Below are positions 34,681 through 42,989 of a DNA stretch of 64,000 nucleotides, in pieces. How positions within the stretch are numbered: position 1 is the stretch's first letter; the number at the start of each line of letters is the position of its first letter. The DNA comes from Natronobeatus ordinarius. Its GTDB lineage: Archaea > Halobacteriota > Halobacteria > Halobacteriales > Natrialbaceae. A model generated the notes under the pieces. The model saw nothing but the letters and a program-made list of their open reading frames with translations. It was not told the origin of the DNA and did no database searches. Made by a program: the position numbers and the translations under genes. The stretch is taken from positions 2,852,001 through 2,916,000 of the forward strand of contig NZ_CP101456.1 of NCBI RefSeq assembly GCF_024362485.1, written 5' to 3'.

Positions 34681-35478
34681 ATGTATCTCCCCCACGAGAC
34701 GTGGCCGGAACTCGGCGAGTACGTGGCCGAGGAGTCGCTCGCGGTCGTCCCGCTCGGCTCGACCGAACAACACGGACCCCACCTCCCGGAGGGGACCGAC
34801 TACCTGATCGCTCGCGCGCTGGCTCGAGCGGCGACCGACCGGACGGGCCACCTCTGTACGCCGCCCGTCACGATCGGCGTCAGTCCCCACCACCGCCAGT
34901 TTCACGGGACGATGTGGGTCGACGCGCCGGTGTTCCGGGACTACGTCGAGAACCTCTCGCGGAATCTCACCTACCACGGTGTCGACCGCATTGTCTACGT
35001 CAACGCCCACGGCGGCAACGTCGTCCACCTCCGTGAGGTCGGCCGTCGCCTGCGCGACGACGGCACCGCCTTCGCCTGCGAGTGGATGTGGGACGAGTCC
35101 ATCCCGGAGCTGATCGAGGACGTCTTCGCACAGCCGGGCCCCCACGGCGGACCGAAGGAGACGGCCATGATCATGCACATCGCACGGGAGCTGGTGCGCG
35201 AGGAGTACCTCGAGGCCGCCCGCGACGCCGGCCGGCCGACGTTCGAGGCCGAGGAGATGGCCGTCAACGGCGCCCGGGTCACCTACGACGCGATCGAGAA
35301 CAGCGAGAACGGCGTCTTCGGCGACCAGACCGACGCGACGCCCGCCGTCGGCGAACGCCTCTTCGACGCCGCAACCGACCAGCTGGTCGCCCTGCTCGAG
35401 TGGCTCGACGACCAGCCGTTCGACGACCTGCTCCCCGCCCCGCACGTCGATCCACAGCCGGGCAGCGGTCGTCGCTGA
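34681..35478 (+). CDS. creatininase-family amidohydrolase (ArfB-like)
   Basis: 265 residues. The family signature is VVPLGSTEQHGPHLPEGTDYL (Glu/His metal ligands near residues 29-33), then TIGVSPHHRQFHGTMWVDAP, NAHGGNVVHLREV and ETAMIMHIARELV. Creatininases are metal-dependent cyclic-amide hydrolases; archaeal members include ArfB, which deformylates a riboflavin/F420 precursor. Haloarchaea make F420, so ArfB is plausible but not proven. GTTTTCTT about 28 bases upstream fits a leaderless promoter. Confidence 0.82.
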   Translation: MYLPHETWPELGEYVAEESLAVVPLGSTEQHGPHLPEGTDYLIARALARAATDRTGHLCTPPVTIGVSPHHRQFHGTMWVDAPVFRDYVENLSRNLTYHGVDRIVYVNAHGGNVVHLREVGRRLRDDGTAFACEWMWDESIPELIEDVFAQPGPHGGPKETAMIMHIARELVREEYLEAARDAGRPTFEAEEMAVNGARVTYDAIENSENGVFGDQTDATPAVGERLFDAATDQLVALLEWLDDQPFDDLLPAPHVDPQPGSGRR

Positions 35479-35497
35479 GCTGCTCGTCCACCAACAG

Positions 35498-35504
35498 ATA
35501 TATA
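35498..35504 (+). promoter_or_regulatory. TATA element for the membrane protein gene at 35534
   Basis: ATATATA within CAGATATATACCG lies about 33 bases before the GTG at 35534, predicting a start near 35528 and a leader of about six bases. It is the strongest TATA in this region. Confidence 0.55.
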
Positions 35505-35533
35505 CCGCACCGTGTGCTGCACCCAGCCAAGCA

Positions 35534-35995
35534 GTGAACGACGTCAGTCAACTCCCCGATCGCGCCGGTCGGCCCCTGCTCGCGGGTTCGCTCACCTTCT
35601 TCGCCACAGCGGGTGTGGCAAATACGACGCTCGCCGCATCAGCCCAGAGTCTCGCCGCCGTCGCGTTCGTGACCGTCGGCGTCTACGGGCTGGCGAGATA
35701 CGCACGCACCGTCAGCCGTCGCACGCTCGCCACGCTGTCGATCGGCCTCTGGATCGCCTTCCTCGCCGTCACGCCCGCCCACGTCGTCGGCGTCGCGGCC
35801 GTCGGCTCCGCGCTCCCAGTCTCGACGGTCGCCGTCGCCGCGACGCTCACCGCCCTCACGTGGGCGACGCTCCTCGGCGCGTTCGGGACGACGACGTTCC
35901 TCGGCTTCCGGGAGTACGGCGCACAGGCGGGCGCTGACGCGCCCGAAGAGCGCATCCTCGAGGGCGACTACGACATTCCGTCCCGGACCCGGTAG
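35534..35995 (+). CDS. small integral membrane protein
   Basis: 153 residues from GTG 35534, about four to five hydrophobic helices (GSLTFFATAGVANTTLAASA, SLAAVAFVTVGVYGLARYA, LSIGLWIAFLAVTPAHVVGV, TVAVAATLTALTWATLLGAF) and an acidic cytoplasmic C-terminus ending YDIPSRTR. I do not recognise the family. The last 28 bases overlap the end of the converging methyltransferase gene. Promoter signals are good. Confidence 0.7.
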   Translation: MNDVSQLPDRAGRPLLAGSLTFFATAGVANTTLAASAQSLAAVAFVTVGVYGLARYARTVSRRTLATLSIGLWIAFLAVTPAHVVGVAAVGSALPVSTVAVAATLTALTWATLLGAFGTTTFLGFREYGAQAGADAPEERILEGDYDIPSRTR

Positions 35996-36648
35996 CTCAC
36001 GGCGATTCCCTCTCCCAGTGGGAGCGCGACGGTCTCGAAGTCGGGATCGGCTCGCACCGTCTCGAGGTAGTCAGCGATGCCGCGGGTGTCCTCGTTAACG
36101 TCGTCGGGGTCGGCGCCCTCGACGAGCTCGAGTAACTGTTCGAACTGAATCGGGCCCGCAGTCATGGCGTTGTCGGCGACGATCACGCCGCCGACGGGAA
36201 CCTTCGGCCTGATCGCCTCGAACGCCTCCACGTAGCGGTGTTTCTGGTGGTCGATCAGGACGACCTCGAACGGGCCGTCGTAGCGGTCGATCGTCTCGAG
36301 GGCGTCCCCGAGTTCGTACCGCGCCAGCTCGTCGTAGCCGCCGCGGGTCAGGTACTCGCGGGCGAGCTCGAGTTCGTCGGCGTCGACTTCGGTGAGGACG
36401 AGCTCGCCGTCGTCGGGCAGCGCCTCGGCGAACCAGTAGGCGGAGTAGCCGTAGCCCGAGCCGAACTCGAAGATCCGTCGCGCATCGGTCGTCCGGGCGA
36501 GCAGCCGCAAGAACGCGCCGACCTCGGGACCGACCGTCGGAAAGCCCTCCTCGTCGGCGTAGGCGTCCATCTCGGCCAGGACCGCGTCGGAATCGGGCGC
36601 GACCGCACGGACGAACCGGGAGACCTCCGGTGACAGGATCGTGACCAT
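35968..36648 (-). CDS. SAM-dependent O-methyltransferase (caffeoyl-CoA/catechol type)
   Basis: 226 residues from ATG 36648 (an upstream in-frame ATG at 36675 adds nine residues). Motifs: RRIFEFGSGYGYSAYWFAEA near residue 55, VLTEVDADELELAR, YDGPFEVVLIDHQKHRYVEA and VPVGGVIVADNAMTAGP. This is the O-methyltransferase_3 family, which methylates catechols and related hydroxy groups using a divalent metal. Substrate unknown. It overlaps the converging membrane protein gene by 28 bases. Confidence 0.85.
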   Translation of the reverse strand: MVTILSPEVSRFVRAVAPDSDAVLAEMDAYADEEGFPTVGPEVGAFLRLLARTTDARRIFEFGSGYGYSAYWFAEALPDDGELVLTEVDADELELAREYLTRGGYDELARYELGDALETIDRYDGPFEVVLIDHQKHRYVEAFEAIRPKVPVGGVIVADNAMTAGPIQFEQLLELVEGADPDDVNEDTRGIADYLETVRADPDFETVALPLGEGIAVSYRVRDGMS

Positions 36649-36826
36649 GCTCGAGTCCTCGAGCGCACGCCTCATAGTCGTCCGGATTGCGGCGGTCTCG
36701 TAGAGCAGCGTGGATTCGCACACGGTTCCCCGTGGTAGATCACAGCTGTGTTGAAATCGCCGTGACCGATACAGAGGCTGTCTGCAGCACGTACAGTTAT
36801 CGAAACAGGACCCGAAGTACGAAGCT

Positions 36827-37624
36827 ATGGCCGTCATCCAATGTAATGGAGCCGACCTCTATTACGAAGACTTCGGAGAGGGGCAACCGATTGTGTTTCT
36901 CCACGGCGTATTACATGGGCTCCGGTTCTTCGAACCGCAGCTGGCCGGGCTCTCGGACGAGTATCGGGCAATCGCGTTTGATTGTCGAGGACACGGCCGG
37001 TCAGAGAAGACAGAGCTCGGCCACACGGTCCCCCAATATGCTCGGGATCTCCACGCGTTCCTCGAGCAGCGTGGCCTTGGGGACGTAGTTCTGGTCGGCT
37101 GGTCGATGGGCGCGTTTGTCTCGTGGGATTACGTGGACCAGTTCGGTACTGACCGAATTCGCGGATTGGTTGATGTTGATATTGAGGCGACCCGGTTCAA
37201 ATGGAACGATTACGACTACGGGCTCGCTCGACTGGAGGACGTACAGAGCCTGCTTGAACTGGCTCAGACAGACCAGCAAGGTCTCATCGATCAGGCCACG
37301 GAGCAGGTTTTCGCCGACCCAACTGCCGAGATGAGAGCCTTACAGTACGACGAAATCTCCCGGACGCCACCACCGATTCAAAGCGCAATCCTGTTCGATA
37401 CGCACACACGAGACTACCGGTCTGTCCTCCCTAAAATCGACGTTCCGATGCTGGTCTGTGCTGGTGCCGCCGAAACAAGAGGCTCCGTTGACGCCGTTCG
37501 GCACGTCGCCGAACTCGTTCCCGAGGCGAGGGTGGAACTGTTCAATGAGAGCGGCCACGCTCCGCCGTTCGAAGAACCTGAGCGGTTCAATCAGGTCGTG
37601 AGCCAGTTCGTTGATTCGCTGTGA
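36827..37624 (+). CDS. alpha/beta hydrolase
   Basis: 265 residues. Oxyanion-hole FLHGVLHG, nucleophile elbow VLVGWSMGAFVSW (Ser93), and ESGHAPPFEEPERF (His244) give a Ser-Asp-His triad; the fold spans the full protein. It resembles haloperoxidase, esterase and lactonase-type hydrolases, so substrate is open. Codon use and base composition differ: many codons end in A or T and a typical stretch (37141-37200) is only about half G+C, far below neighbouring genes, so it may be acquired from outside. CAGTTATCG about 30 bases upstream is a possible TATA. Confidence 0.85.
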   Translation: MAVIQCNGADLYYEDFGEGQPIVFLHGVLHGLRFFEPQLAGLSDEYRAIAFDCRGHGRSEKTELGHTVPQYARDLHAFLEQRGLGDVVLVGWSMGAFVSWDYVDQFGTDRIRGLVDVDIEATRFKWNDYDYGLARLEDVQSLLELAQTDQQGLIDQATEQVFADPTAEMRALQYDEISRTPPPIQSAILFDTHTRDYRSVLPKIDVPMLVCAGAAETRGSVDAVRHVAELVPEARVELFNESGHAPPFEEPERFNQVVSQFVDSL

Positions 37625-37645
37625 CCGATACGCGCTTTGTATTCA

Positions 37646-37680
37646 TCAGTGCCAATATCTCAACTACTGGTGAGCACTGA
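37646..37680 (+). terminator. hairpin after the alpha/beta hydrolase gene
   Basis: TCAGTGC (37646-37652) and GCACTGA (37674-37680) are perfect reverse complements around a 21-base loop, starting 22 bases after the hydrolase stop. Plausible 3' processing or termination structure. Confidence 0.35.
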
Positions 37681-37787
37681 ATCAAGACGATGAGTTGCGT
37701 TACTAATTTCGATCACTTCGCGCGGGGTGACTGTGCCCCCTCGAGGCGACCACCTTTTTTATCGATCACTCCGTTGAGACGATTCGT

Positions 37788-38228
37788 ATGGGACCTCTCG
37801 CAGAACGCGTCGACAACCTGGTGTACGAGCCCGTACAGGTGCACGAACACGGCGTCGACCTCACCGTGAGCGCGGTGTACGAGGTCGCCGGCCCCGGACG
37901 CATCGACTTCGGGGGCGACGAACTCGAGGACGCCGACCTCGAGCCCATCTCGACGACCCACCGCGAGTCGGACGACGAGTACGGCTGGTGGGAGCTCGCG
38001 GGCGGCCAGTACGTCCTCCAGTACAACGAGTTCGTCGTCGACGGCGAGGAGCCGCTGGCGCTCCAGCCGCGAAACGAGTTGCTCGCCCGCGGCGGCTCAC
38101 ACCCCTCGCTGCTGGTGATGGGCCACCTGCCGCTGGTGCCGCTGTCGGTCGCCGGCGGCGGGCTCGAGCTCAAGGAGAACGCCCGCATCTCGACGCTGGT
38201 GCCGGCAGCGCCCGCGGTGGACGGCTGA
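37788..38228 (+). CDS. dCTP deaminase/dUTPase-fold protein
   Basis: 146 residues: HEHGVDLTVSAVYEVAGPGR, YGWWELAGGQYVLQYNEFVV, LALQPRNELLARGGSHPSLL and VPLSVAGGGLELKENARIS. The order fits the dUTPase/dCTP-deaminase fold, where the PRNELLARG strand replaces the usual RSSLARLG motif and ELKENARIS the usual ELxN motif. Catalytic residues of true dUTPase cannot be confirmed by eye, so it may be a divergent nucleotide pyrophosphatase or a structural relative. Convergent genes are absent; it precedes a CinA-like gene by 58 bases on the same strand. Confidence 0.7.
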   Translation: MGPLAERVDNLVYEPVQVHEHGVDLTVSAVYEVAGPGRIDFGGDELEDADLEPISTTHRESDDEYGWWELAGGQYVLQYNEFVVDGEEPLALQPRNELLARGGSHPSLLVMGHLPLVPLSVAGGGLELKENARISTLVPAAPAVDG

Positions 38229-38286
38229 TCGGCCACTTCCGAAAGCGTTGAAGACGGTTGGGGACGTATCGGGCCCCGAATCGAAC

Positions 38287-38997
38287 ATGACGACCGCGGG
38301 AATTCTCAACGTCGGTAACGAGCTGCTCGCCGGGGAGATCGCCAACGGGAACGGGATGTGGCTGGCCGAACGGCTGACCGCGAGCGGCGTCGCCGTCCGC
38401 GAAATCCGGGTCGTCTCCGACGACGGGCCGGCCATCGAACGCGCCGTGTCGGGGTTCGCCGACCGGTTCGACCACGTCGTCGTCACTGGCGGGCTGGGCT
38501 CGACTCCCGACGACGTCACGCTCGAGGCGGTCGCGAACGCGCTCGAGCGGCCGCTCGAGGTCGACCCGGCGGCTCGGGCGGACATCGAGCGGACCGTCCG
38601 CGAGATCGAACGCCGGCTCCCGGAGTTCGACTACGACGTCGACCGGTCGGCGCGGTATCCGGTGGGCTCACGGCCGATCCCGAACGAGGAAGGCATCGTT
38701 CCCGGCTGTGTCGTCGAGAACGTCTACGTGTTCCCGGGGGTTCCCGAGGAGATGAAGGTAGTTTTCGAGCGCGTCGAAGACGAGTTCGTCGGCGACGTCC
38801 GGTCGCGAAGCGTCTACTCGAGCGTTCCCGAGAGCAACCTCAATCCCCTGCTGGTCGAGCTCCAGGAGCGATTCGACGTCGGCGTCGGCTGCTATCCCGG
38901 CGAGAAACGAAAGCGGATCACCGTGACCGCGACCGACCCGGAGCGACTCGAGGCGGCCCACGAGTGGCTGTCGAGCCGTCCCGAAGTCGAGGACTGA
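38287..38997 (+). CDS. CinA N-terminal/MoaB-fold molybdopterin-binding-domain protein
   Basis: 236 residues from ATG 38287. The molybdopterin-cofactor-binding fold shows GNELLAGEIANGNGMWLAER and VVVTGGLGSTPDDVTLEAVA (the TGGxGxTPDD motif), then PGCVVENVYVFPGVPEEMKV. It lacks the C-terminal nicotinamide-amidase domain of full CinA. In archaea this stand-alone form is common, with roles proposed in ADP-ribose hydrolysis or molybdopterin handling; neither is shown here. It is probably co-transcribed with the dUTPase-like gene. Confidence 0.85.
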   Translation: MTTAGILNVGNELLAGEIANGNGMWLAERLTASGVAVREIRVVSDDGPAIERAVSGFADRFDHVVVTGGLGSTPDDVTLEAVANALERPLEVDPAARADIERTVREIERRLPEFDYDVDRSARYPVGSRPIPNEEGIVPGCVVENVYVFPGVPEEMKVVFERVEDEFVGDVRSRSVYSSVPESNLNPLLVELQERFDVGVGCYPGEKRKRITVTATDPERLEAAHEWLSSRPEVED

Positions 38998-39048
38998 GCG
39001 TCGTTCCGTCGGCTCAGGCGCTGTCTCTCACACGAGTGGAGCCGGGTT

Positions 39049-39162
39049 TCAACCGCTCACGCGATACTCACACCCACTCGCGCGGACCTTGTTGTCGATT
39101 GCCCGTGCGAGCGCGTAGGCACACATACGAGCGTCCGCTGGCCCAACGTGGTCTGCTGTCAC
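39049..39162 (-). CDS. possible small protein or gene remnant
   Basis: A minus-strand frame reads MTADHVGPADARMCAYALAR, then AIDNKVRASGCEYRVSG, from a GTG at 39162 (an ATG at 39126 gives 25 residues). The composition is protein-like and the frame extends upstream as GTLRHTPV before the start, reaching into the end of the HalOD1 gene, so it may be the tail of a decayed gene rather than an intact one. No family recognised, no promoter evident. I list it because it is the only plausible coding content in the 200-base gap. Confidence 0.25.
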   Translation of the reverse strand: MTADHVGPADARMCAYALARAIDNKVRASGCEYRVSG

Positions 39163-39198
39163 GACAGGTGTGTGCCGGAGAGTACCGCCAGAACAGCC

Positions 39199-39507
39199 TC
39201 AGGCTCGGTCAGCCGATTCGACGGTGATTGCGCCGTCGGCGGTCACCGTCACCAGACAGTTATTGTACTCGAACGTCACTGACCCCCCCGATCGAAGCCC
39301 GTCCGCGTGGGGTTCGAAGAGTCGCTCGAGGGCGTCGGCGTTGATCGCGTAGTGAAGCGGCTCGAGTTCGGTAACGTCGATCCCGGAAAACGTCGCGACG
39401 GCGGTTGCGACGGCGACGCTCAGGGGTTCGTCGTCGAGTCGATCGTACTGTACAGTATACTGCGTTTCCATCGGTGTCCGTGACGATTGCGAAGTCATCT
39501 CACTCAT
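39199..39507 (-). CDS. HalOD1 output-domain protein
   Basis: 102 residues from ATG 39507 (ATG 39498 and 39471 are in-frame alternatives). It contains PLSVAVATAVATFSGIDVTE, INADALERLFEPHADGLRSG and GSVTFEYNNCLVTVTADGAI, the HalOD1 pattern of a helix, strand and two-beta-strand tail. It stands alone like the protein at 21668-21955. It probably receives no phosphoryl group itself; interaction with a partner is guesswork. It is upstream of the large Bat-like regulator on the same strand? No: that gene also runs leftward but ends at 39620, so each has its own promoter or is read through. Confidence 0.8.
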   Translation of the reverse strand: MSEMTSQSSRTPMETQYTVQYDRLDDEPLSVAVATAVATFSGIDVTELEPLHYAINADALERLFEPHADGLRSGGSVTFEYNNCLVTVTADGAITVESADRA

Positions 39508-39619
39508 TTGGTACTACGTCCCCCAGCATCCCAAGGGGAGCTATCCGTACGTTCAGCGTGATGGGTAAAGAGGTTATTCATTAATCCTGTAATCGGACAC
39601 TCAGAGGGGGGTTAAACAG

Positions 39620-42600
39620 TTAACCGCCACTGCGCTGGTCTCGGGCAAACAGGCTCGAGAAGAGCTTCTGCTGGACCGTCCGAACGTGGTTGTGGAACGC
39701 GGGCGGAGAGATCTCGAGTGACGCCGCGAGTTCTTCGCCAGTGCTCTGGCGGGGCCACTCGAAGAACCCGCCGTGGTAGGCGACCTGCACGACCTCGCGC
39801 TGACGGTCGGTGAGATCGTCTAAGAGGGGCTGGTGGCCCGGACGAGGGCGGCTGCTTTCCGTGCTGGCGGCCGCCTCGCGCCGGGCGAGCAACGAGACGG
39901 TGTGACCACGGCGGTTGAGTCCGGCGAGCACCTGACGGACGTCGACCGATTGTGGGACGTCGACCGTCGCACGAACGCCGGATTCGTCGGCCGTGAGTCC
40001 CCGGAGGTCACAGTTCTGGTCTTCGACGGCGGTTCCGAGAAACGGTTCCGTGAGCCGAATGCGAAGCATCGTCCGTTCCTCGGTCCGTCCGATGACGGTC
40101 GCCTCGTCGACGCCGTCGAACGCTTCCACCTCGTCTCCCTCGACGGTGGCGTCGAGGGCCACGAAGACGACCGCAGCCTCGTCGTCACCCGGGACGACCC
40201 CCTCGAGGTCGACCGTCGTCTCGAACTGGGTCGCCAGTGTCTCGAACACCGTCTCGTCTCCGAGCGCGAGGTCGATTTCGGTGACGGCGTCGCTCAACAG
40301 CGCGTTCTTTCTGCTGACGGCGTCGATCGTGTACGCGATCGCCTCACCGAGTTCCTCGAGCGTCGACTGGATCGTCTCGTCGAAGGCGTTTCGGCGGTCG
40401 GCGTAGACCGAGAGCACGCCGTAGAGGAAGTCGTCGTAGACGAGCGGGATCGAGAGAACCGACTGGAAGTTCCGGGACAGCGCCTCGGGTCGCCAGTCAC
40501 CGTCGCGTAACGACGTGGCGGCGTTCTCCACGCTGACCGTCGATCGCGTCCGCACCGCCCGTCCTGCCGGTTCGGCGGCGTCGGCGTCGACGGTCGTCAC
40601 GGTGACGGCGTCGAGGTAGCCACGTTCCACGCCGGCCGACTCGCGGCGGACGACGTGCGTGCCACCGGGATCGGGTTCACCGATCCAGGCGAAGACGCAC
40701 TCATCGAGTTCGATCAGTCGCTCACAGACGCCCCGTTCGATCTCCGTTCGGCTCTCCGCCCGCAGGAGGTGTTCCTCGACGTCCTCTCTGAGCCGACCGG
40801 TGCGGTTCAGTCGCTCGAGGCGCGCGTTCTGTCGCTTGAGTTCGCGTTCGCGCTCGTGGAGCCGTCGGGTTCGACCGATCCGATCCAGCGCTGCCTCCGC
40901 GGTCGCACAGAGCAACTGCGCGAGGTCGAGGTCGCCTTCGTCGAGTTCACCGGGCTCCGTCGAGAGCGCCACGAAGACGCCGTGTTCGCCGAGCGGAACG
41001 AAGAGTCCGTTTCGGACGTCGCCGTGGTCGCCGTCGAGGAGGGGACGTTCACCGACGTCGCTAACCAGTCGCGGGGAGCCGTCGACGAACGCATCCCACG
41101 TGACGCTCTCGTTCGGCTGGATACGAGGCGGCATCCCGACGGTCGAGACGAGCGTCGTCGAGTACGCCGCCGGATCGAGTCCGTTCTCCCGTTCGTCGAA
41201 CCGGTAGACGACGGCGTTCTCGAGGCCGAGTGCGTCGGCTGCGACGTCGACGACGTACTCACAGGCAGCCTGCTTCGACTCGACGGCGAGCAGCCGGCCG
41301 GTCGTCTCCTGTAACGCACTCAGCGCCCGCCCGTACTGGGTGCGTTCGGTCACGTCGACGCCGACGCCGATCACCCGCTCGAGCTGTCCGTCGCGGACGA
41401 TCGGCCGGTACCACGTCTCGAAGATCCGGTCGCCGACGGTCCGGTAGCTGTGGACTGGTTCGCCGTCGAGCGCCCGCCTCGCGTCAGCACAGATCGCGGG
41501 CTGGTCGGCGAACAGGTCGAAGAGCGATTCGCCGACGGCCTCGTCCGGCTGAAGGTCGAGGGGCTCGAGCCCCCGCCCCTCAGAGAGCGTGAACGTCCCC
41601 TCCGCGTCGAGCGCGTACAGGATGACGGGAACGTTCTCGACCAGCGTCTCGAGCTGTTCGGTCCGGTCGACGACCTCTCGTTCGCGTTCGACCCGGTCGG
41701 ACACGTCCCTGAAGTACACCGAGAGGCCCGATTGCGACGGATACAGGCGGACGTCGATCCAGATCTCGTACGGTTCGTAATAGGTCTCTAGCGTCCCCGG
41801 CTCCTGGCTCCTCATCGCGTCGACGGCCGCCCGCTCGAGATCTGTTCCGGCGGCTTCGGGGAACACCTCGAGGAATCGTTGCCCGAGCAACTGCTCGGGT
41901 TCGATCCCGAAAATCGACGCCGCTCGATCGTTGACGTACGTAAAGCGCCACTCCGCGTCGAGGGCGAAGAACGCGTCGGTAACCCGCTCGAGGGATTCAC
42001 CCAGCTCACGCTCGATTCGACGGTGTTTGGTGACGTCGCGAATCGAGACGACCACGCCCTCGACGATCGGATCCTCGAGCCGGTTCGTGAACGCGGCCTC
42101 GTGGACGTGCCAGCTGCCGTCGGCGTGTTGGATTCGGTACTCACACGTCTCCGTCGCGTCCGGCCCGTCCCCGTACACTGATTCGAACGCGTCGACGCAC
42201 GCGTCGTAGTCGTCGGGATGGACGAACTCGCTCCCCTGTCCGTCCAGTAACTCGCTCACGTCGTAGCCGGTGAGCCGCTCGACCGAGGGGCTGACGTACG
42301 TCACCTTCCGGTTCTCGTCGACGACCACGAGGATCGCCGACGAGCGTTCGGCCAGCAACCGGTACCACGCCTCCTGTCGATCTAACGCGTGACGGCTGCC
42401 CGACCACTCGGCTGCTCGTCGAAGTCGGTGGCGAAGCAGCGACCCGTCCTCGAGCGTCGCCCGCGTCACCACGTCGGCGACGCCGTCCTCGAGCACCCGA
42501 TCGACGTCGACCGCCGCTTCTGGCTCGGCCACGAGGACGACCGGCATCCGGTCGTCGATGGACTCGATCGTCCGCCGATCGTCGGTGAGCACGCAGTCGA

Positions 42601-42760
42601 CCTCGCCGGTCGGGACGGTCCCGTCGTCGGCCGCCCGTTCACTGTCGACGGTGACTCCTTCGCCCTCGATAGTGACGGCCGCCTCCTCGAGCCACGGCGG
42701 CCCCAGGGCGAGGACGCGGAGCGACTGCGAGAAGTCGCCAGTGTCGAGTCCGCGATGCAT
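39620..42760 (-). CDS. large multi-PAS/GAF bacterio-opsin-activator-type regulator
   Basis: 1046 residues. Order by eye: receiver-like domain (about 10-115), PAS1 (about 125-245), PAS2 (about 250-365), PAS3 (about 370-480), GAF1 (about 490-640), GAF2 (about 655-820), Bat-associated domain (about 825-970), and HTH_10 (about 980-1040, LTDRQREVVQVAYHGGFFEW, then STGEELAASLEISPPAFHNH). It is soluble and probably senses redox, light or small molecules; the signal is unknown. It shares its layout with the 673-residue regulator at 8340. The HalOD1 gene lies just downstream in the same direction. Confidence 0.92.
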   Translation of the reverse strand: MHRGLDTGDFSQSLRVLALGPPWLEEAAVTIEGEGVTVDSERAADDGTVPTGEVDCVLTDDRRTIESIDDRMPVVLVAEPEAAVDVDRVLEDGVADVVTRATLEDGSLLRHRLRRAAEWSGSRHALDRQEAWYRLLAERSSAILVVVDENRKVTYVSPSVERLTGYDVSELLDGQGSEFVHPDDYDACVDAFESVYGDGPDATETCEYRIQHADGSWHVHEAAFTNRLEDPIVEGVVVSIRDVTKHRRIERELGESLERVTDAFFALDAEWRFTYVNDRAASIFGIEPEQLLGQRFLEVFPEAAGTDLERAAVDAMRSQEPGTLETYYEPYEIWIDVRLYPSQSGLSVYFRDVSDRVEREREVVDRTEQLETLVENVPVILYALDAEGTFTLSEGRGLEPLDLQPDEAVGESLFDLFADQPAICADARRALDGEPVHSYRTVGDRIFETWYRPIVRDGQLERVIGVGVDVTERTQYGRALSALQETTGRLLAVESKQAACEYVVDVAADALGLENAVVYRFDERENGLDPAAYSTTLVSTVGMPPRIQPNESVTWDAFVDGSPRLVSDVGERPLLDGDHGDVRNGLFVPLGEHGVFVALSTEPGELDEGDLDLAQLLCATAEAALDRIGRTRRLHERERELKRQNARLERLNRTGRLREDVEEHLLRAESRTEIERGVCERLIELDECVFAWIGEPDPGGTHVVRRESAGVERGYLDAVTVTTVDADAAEPAGRAVRTRSTVSVENAATSLRDGDWRPEALSRNFQSVLSIPLVYDDFLYGVLSVYADRRNAFDETIQSTLEELGEAIAYTIDAVSRKNALLSDAVTEIDLALGDETVFETLATQFETTVDLEGVVPGDDEAAVVFVALDATVEGDEVEAFDGVDEATVIGRTEERTMLRIRLTEPFLGTAVEDQNCDLRGLTADESGVRATVDVPQSVDVRQVLAGLNRRGHTVSLLARREAAASTESSRPRPGHQPLLDDLTDRQREVVQVAYHGGFFEWPRQSTGEELAASLEISPPAFHNHVRTVQQKLFSSLFARDQRSGG

Positions 42761-42959
42761 ACCCCGGTTCAGGGAGCGAGCGACAAAAAGACCTCGCCGG
42801 CTGCGACCGAGTCAGACCGTGCCGATCTTCGACCGCGTCTCCATCGGGGGGACGACCGAGCCATCGACGGTATAGTCGAACGCGGTTTCGACGGGGGAGG
42901 ACACACCGGGTGTTGGACAGCAACCAATATTTCGCCCTCAGGTAGAACACATAACAAAG

Positions 42960-42966
42960 TATAAGC
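42960..42966 (+). promoter_or_regulatory. TATA element of the aminotransferase gene
   Basis: TATAAGC in AAAGTATAAGCC lies 27 bases before the ATG at 42990, the usual distance for leaderless transcription. The preceding 30 bases are A/T-rich. Confidence 0.6.
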
Positions 42967-42989
42967 CGAAATAGCGAACAGACGCTTGT

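Noticed and set aside
33076-35445. Minus-strand open frame of 789 codons over the Fe-S and creatininase genes
   Set aside because: Shadow of two plus-strand genes that have recognisable motifs; it has no family features.
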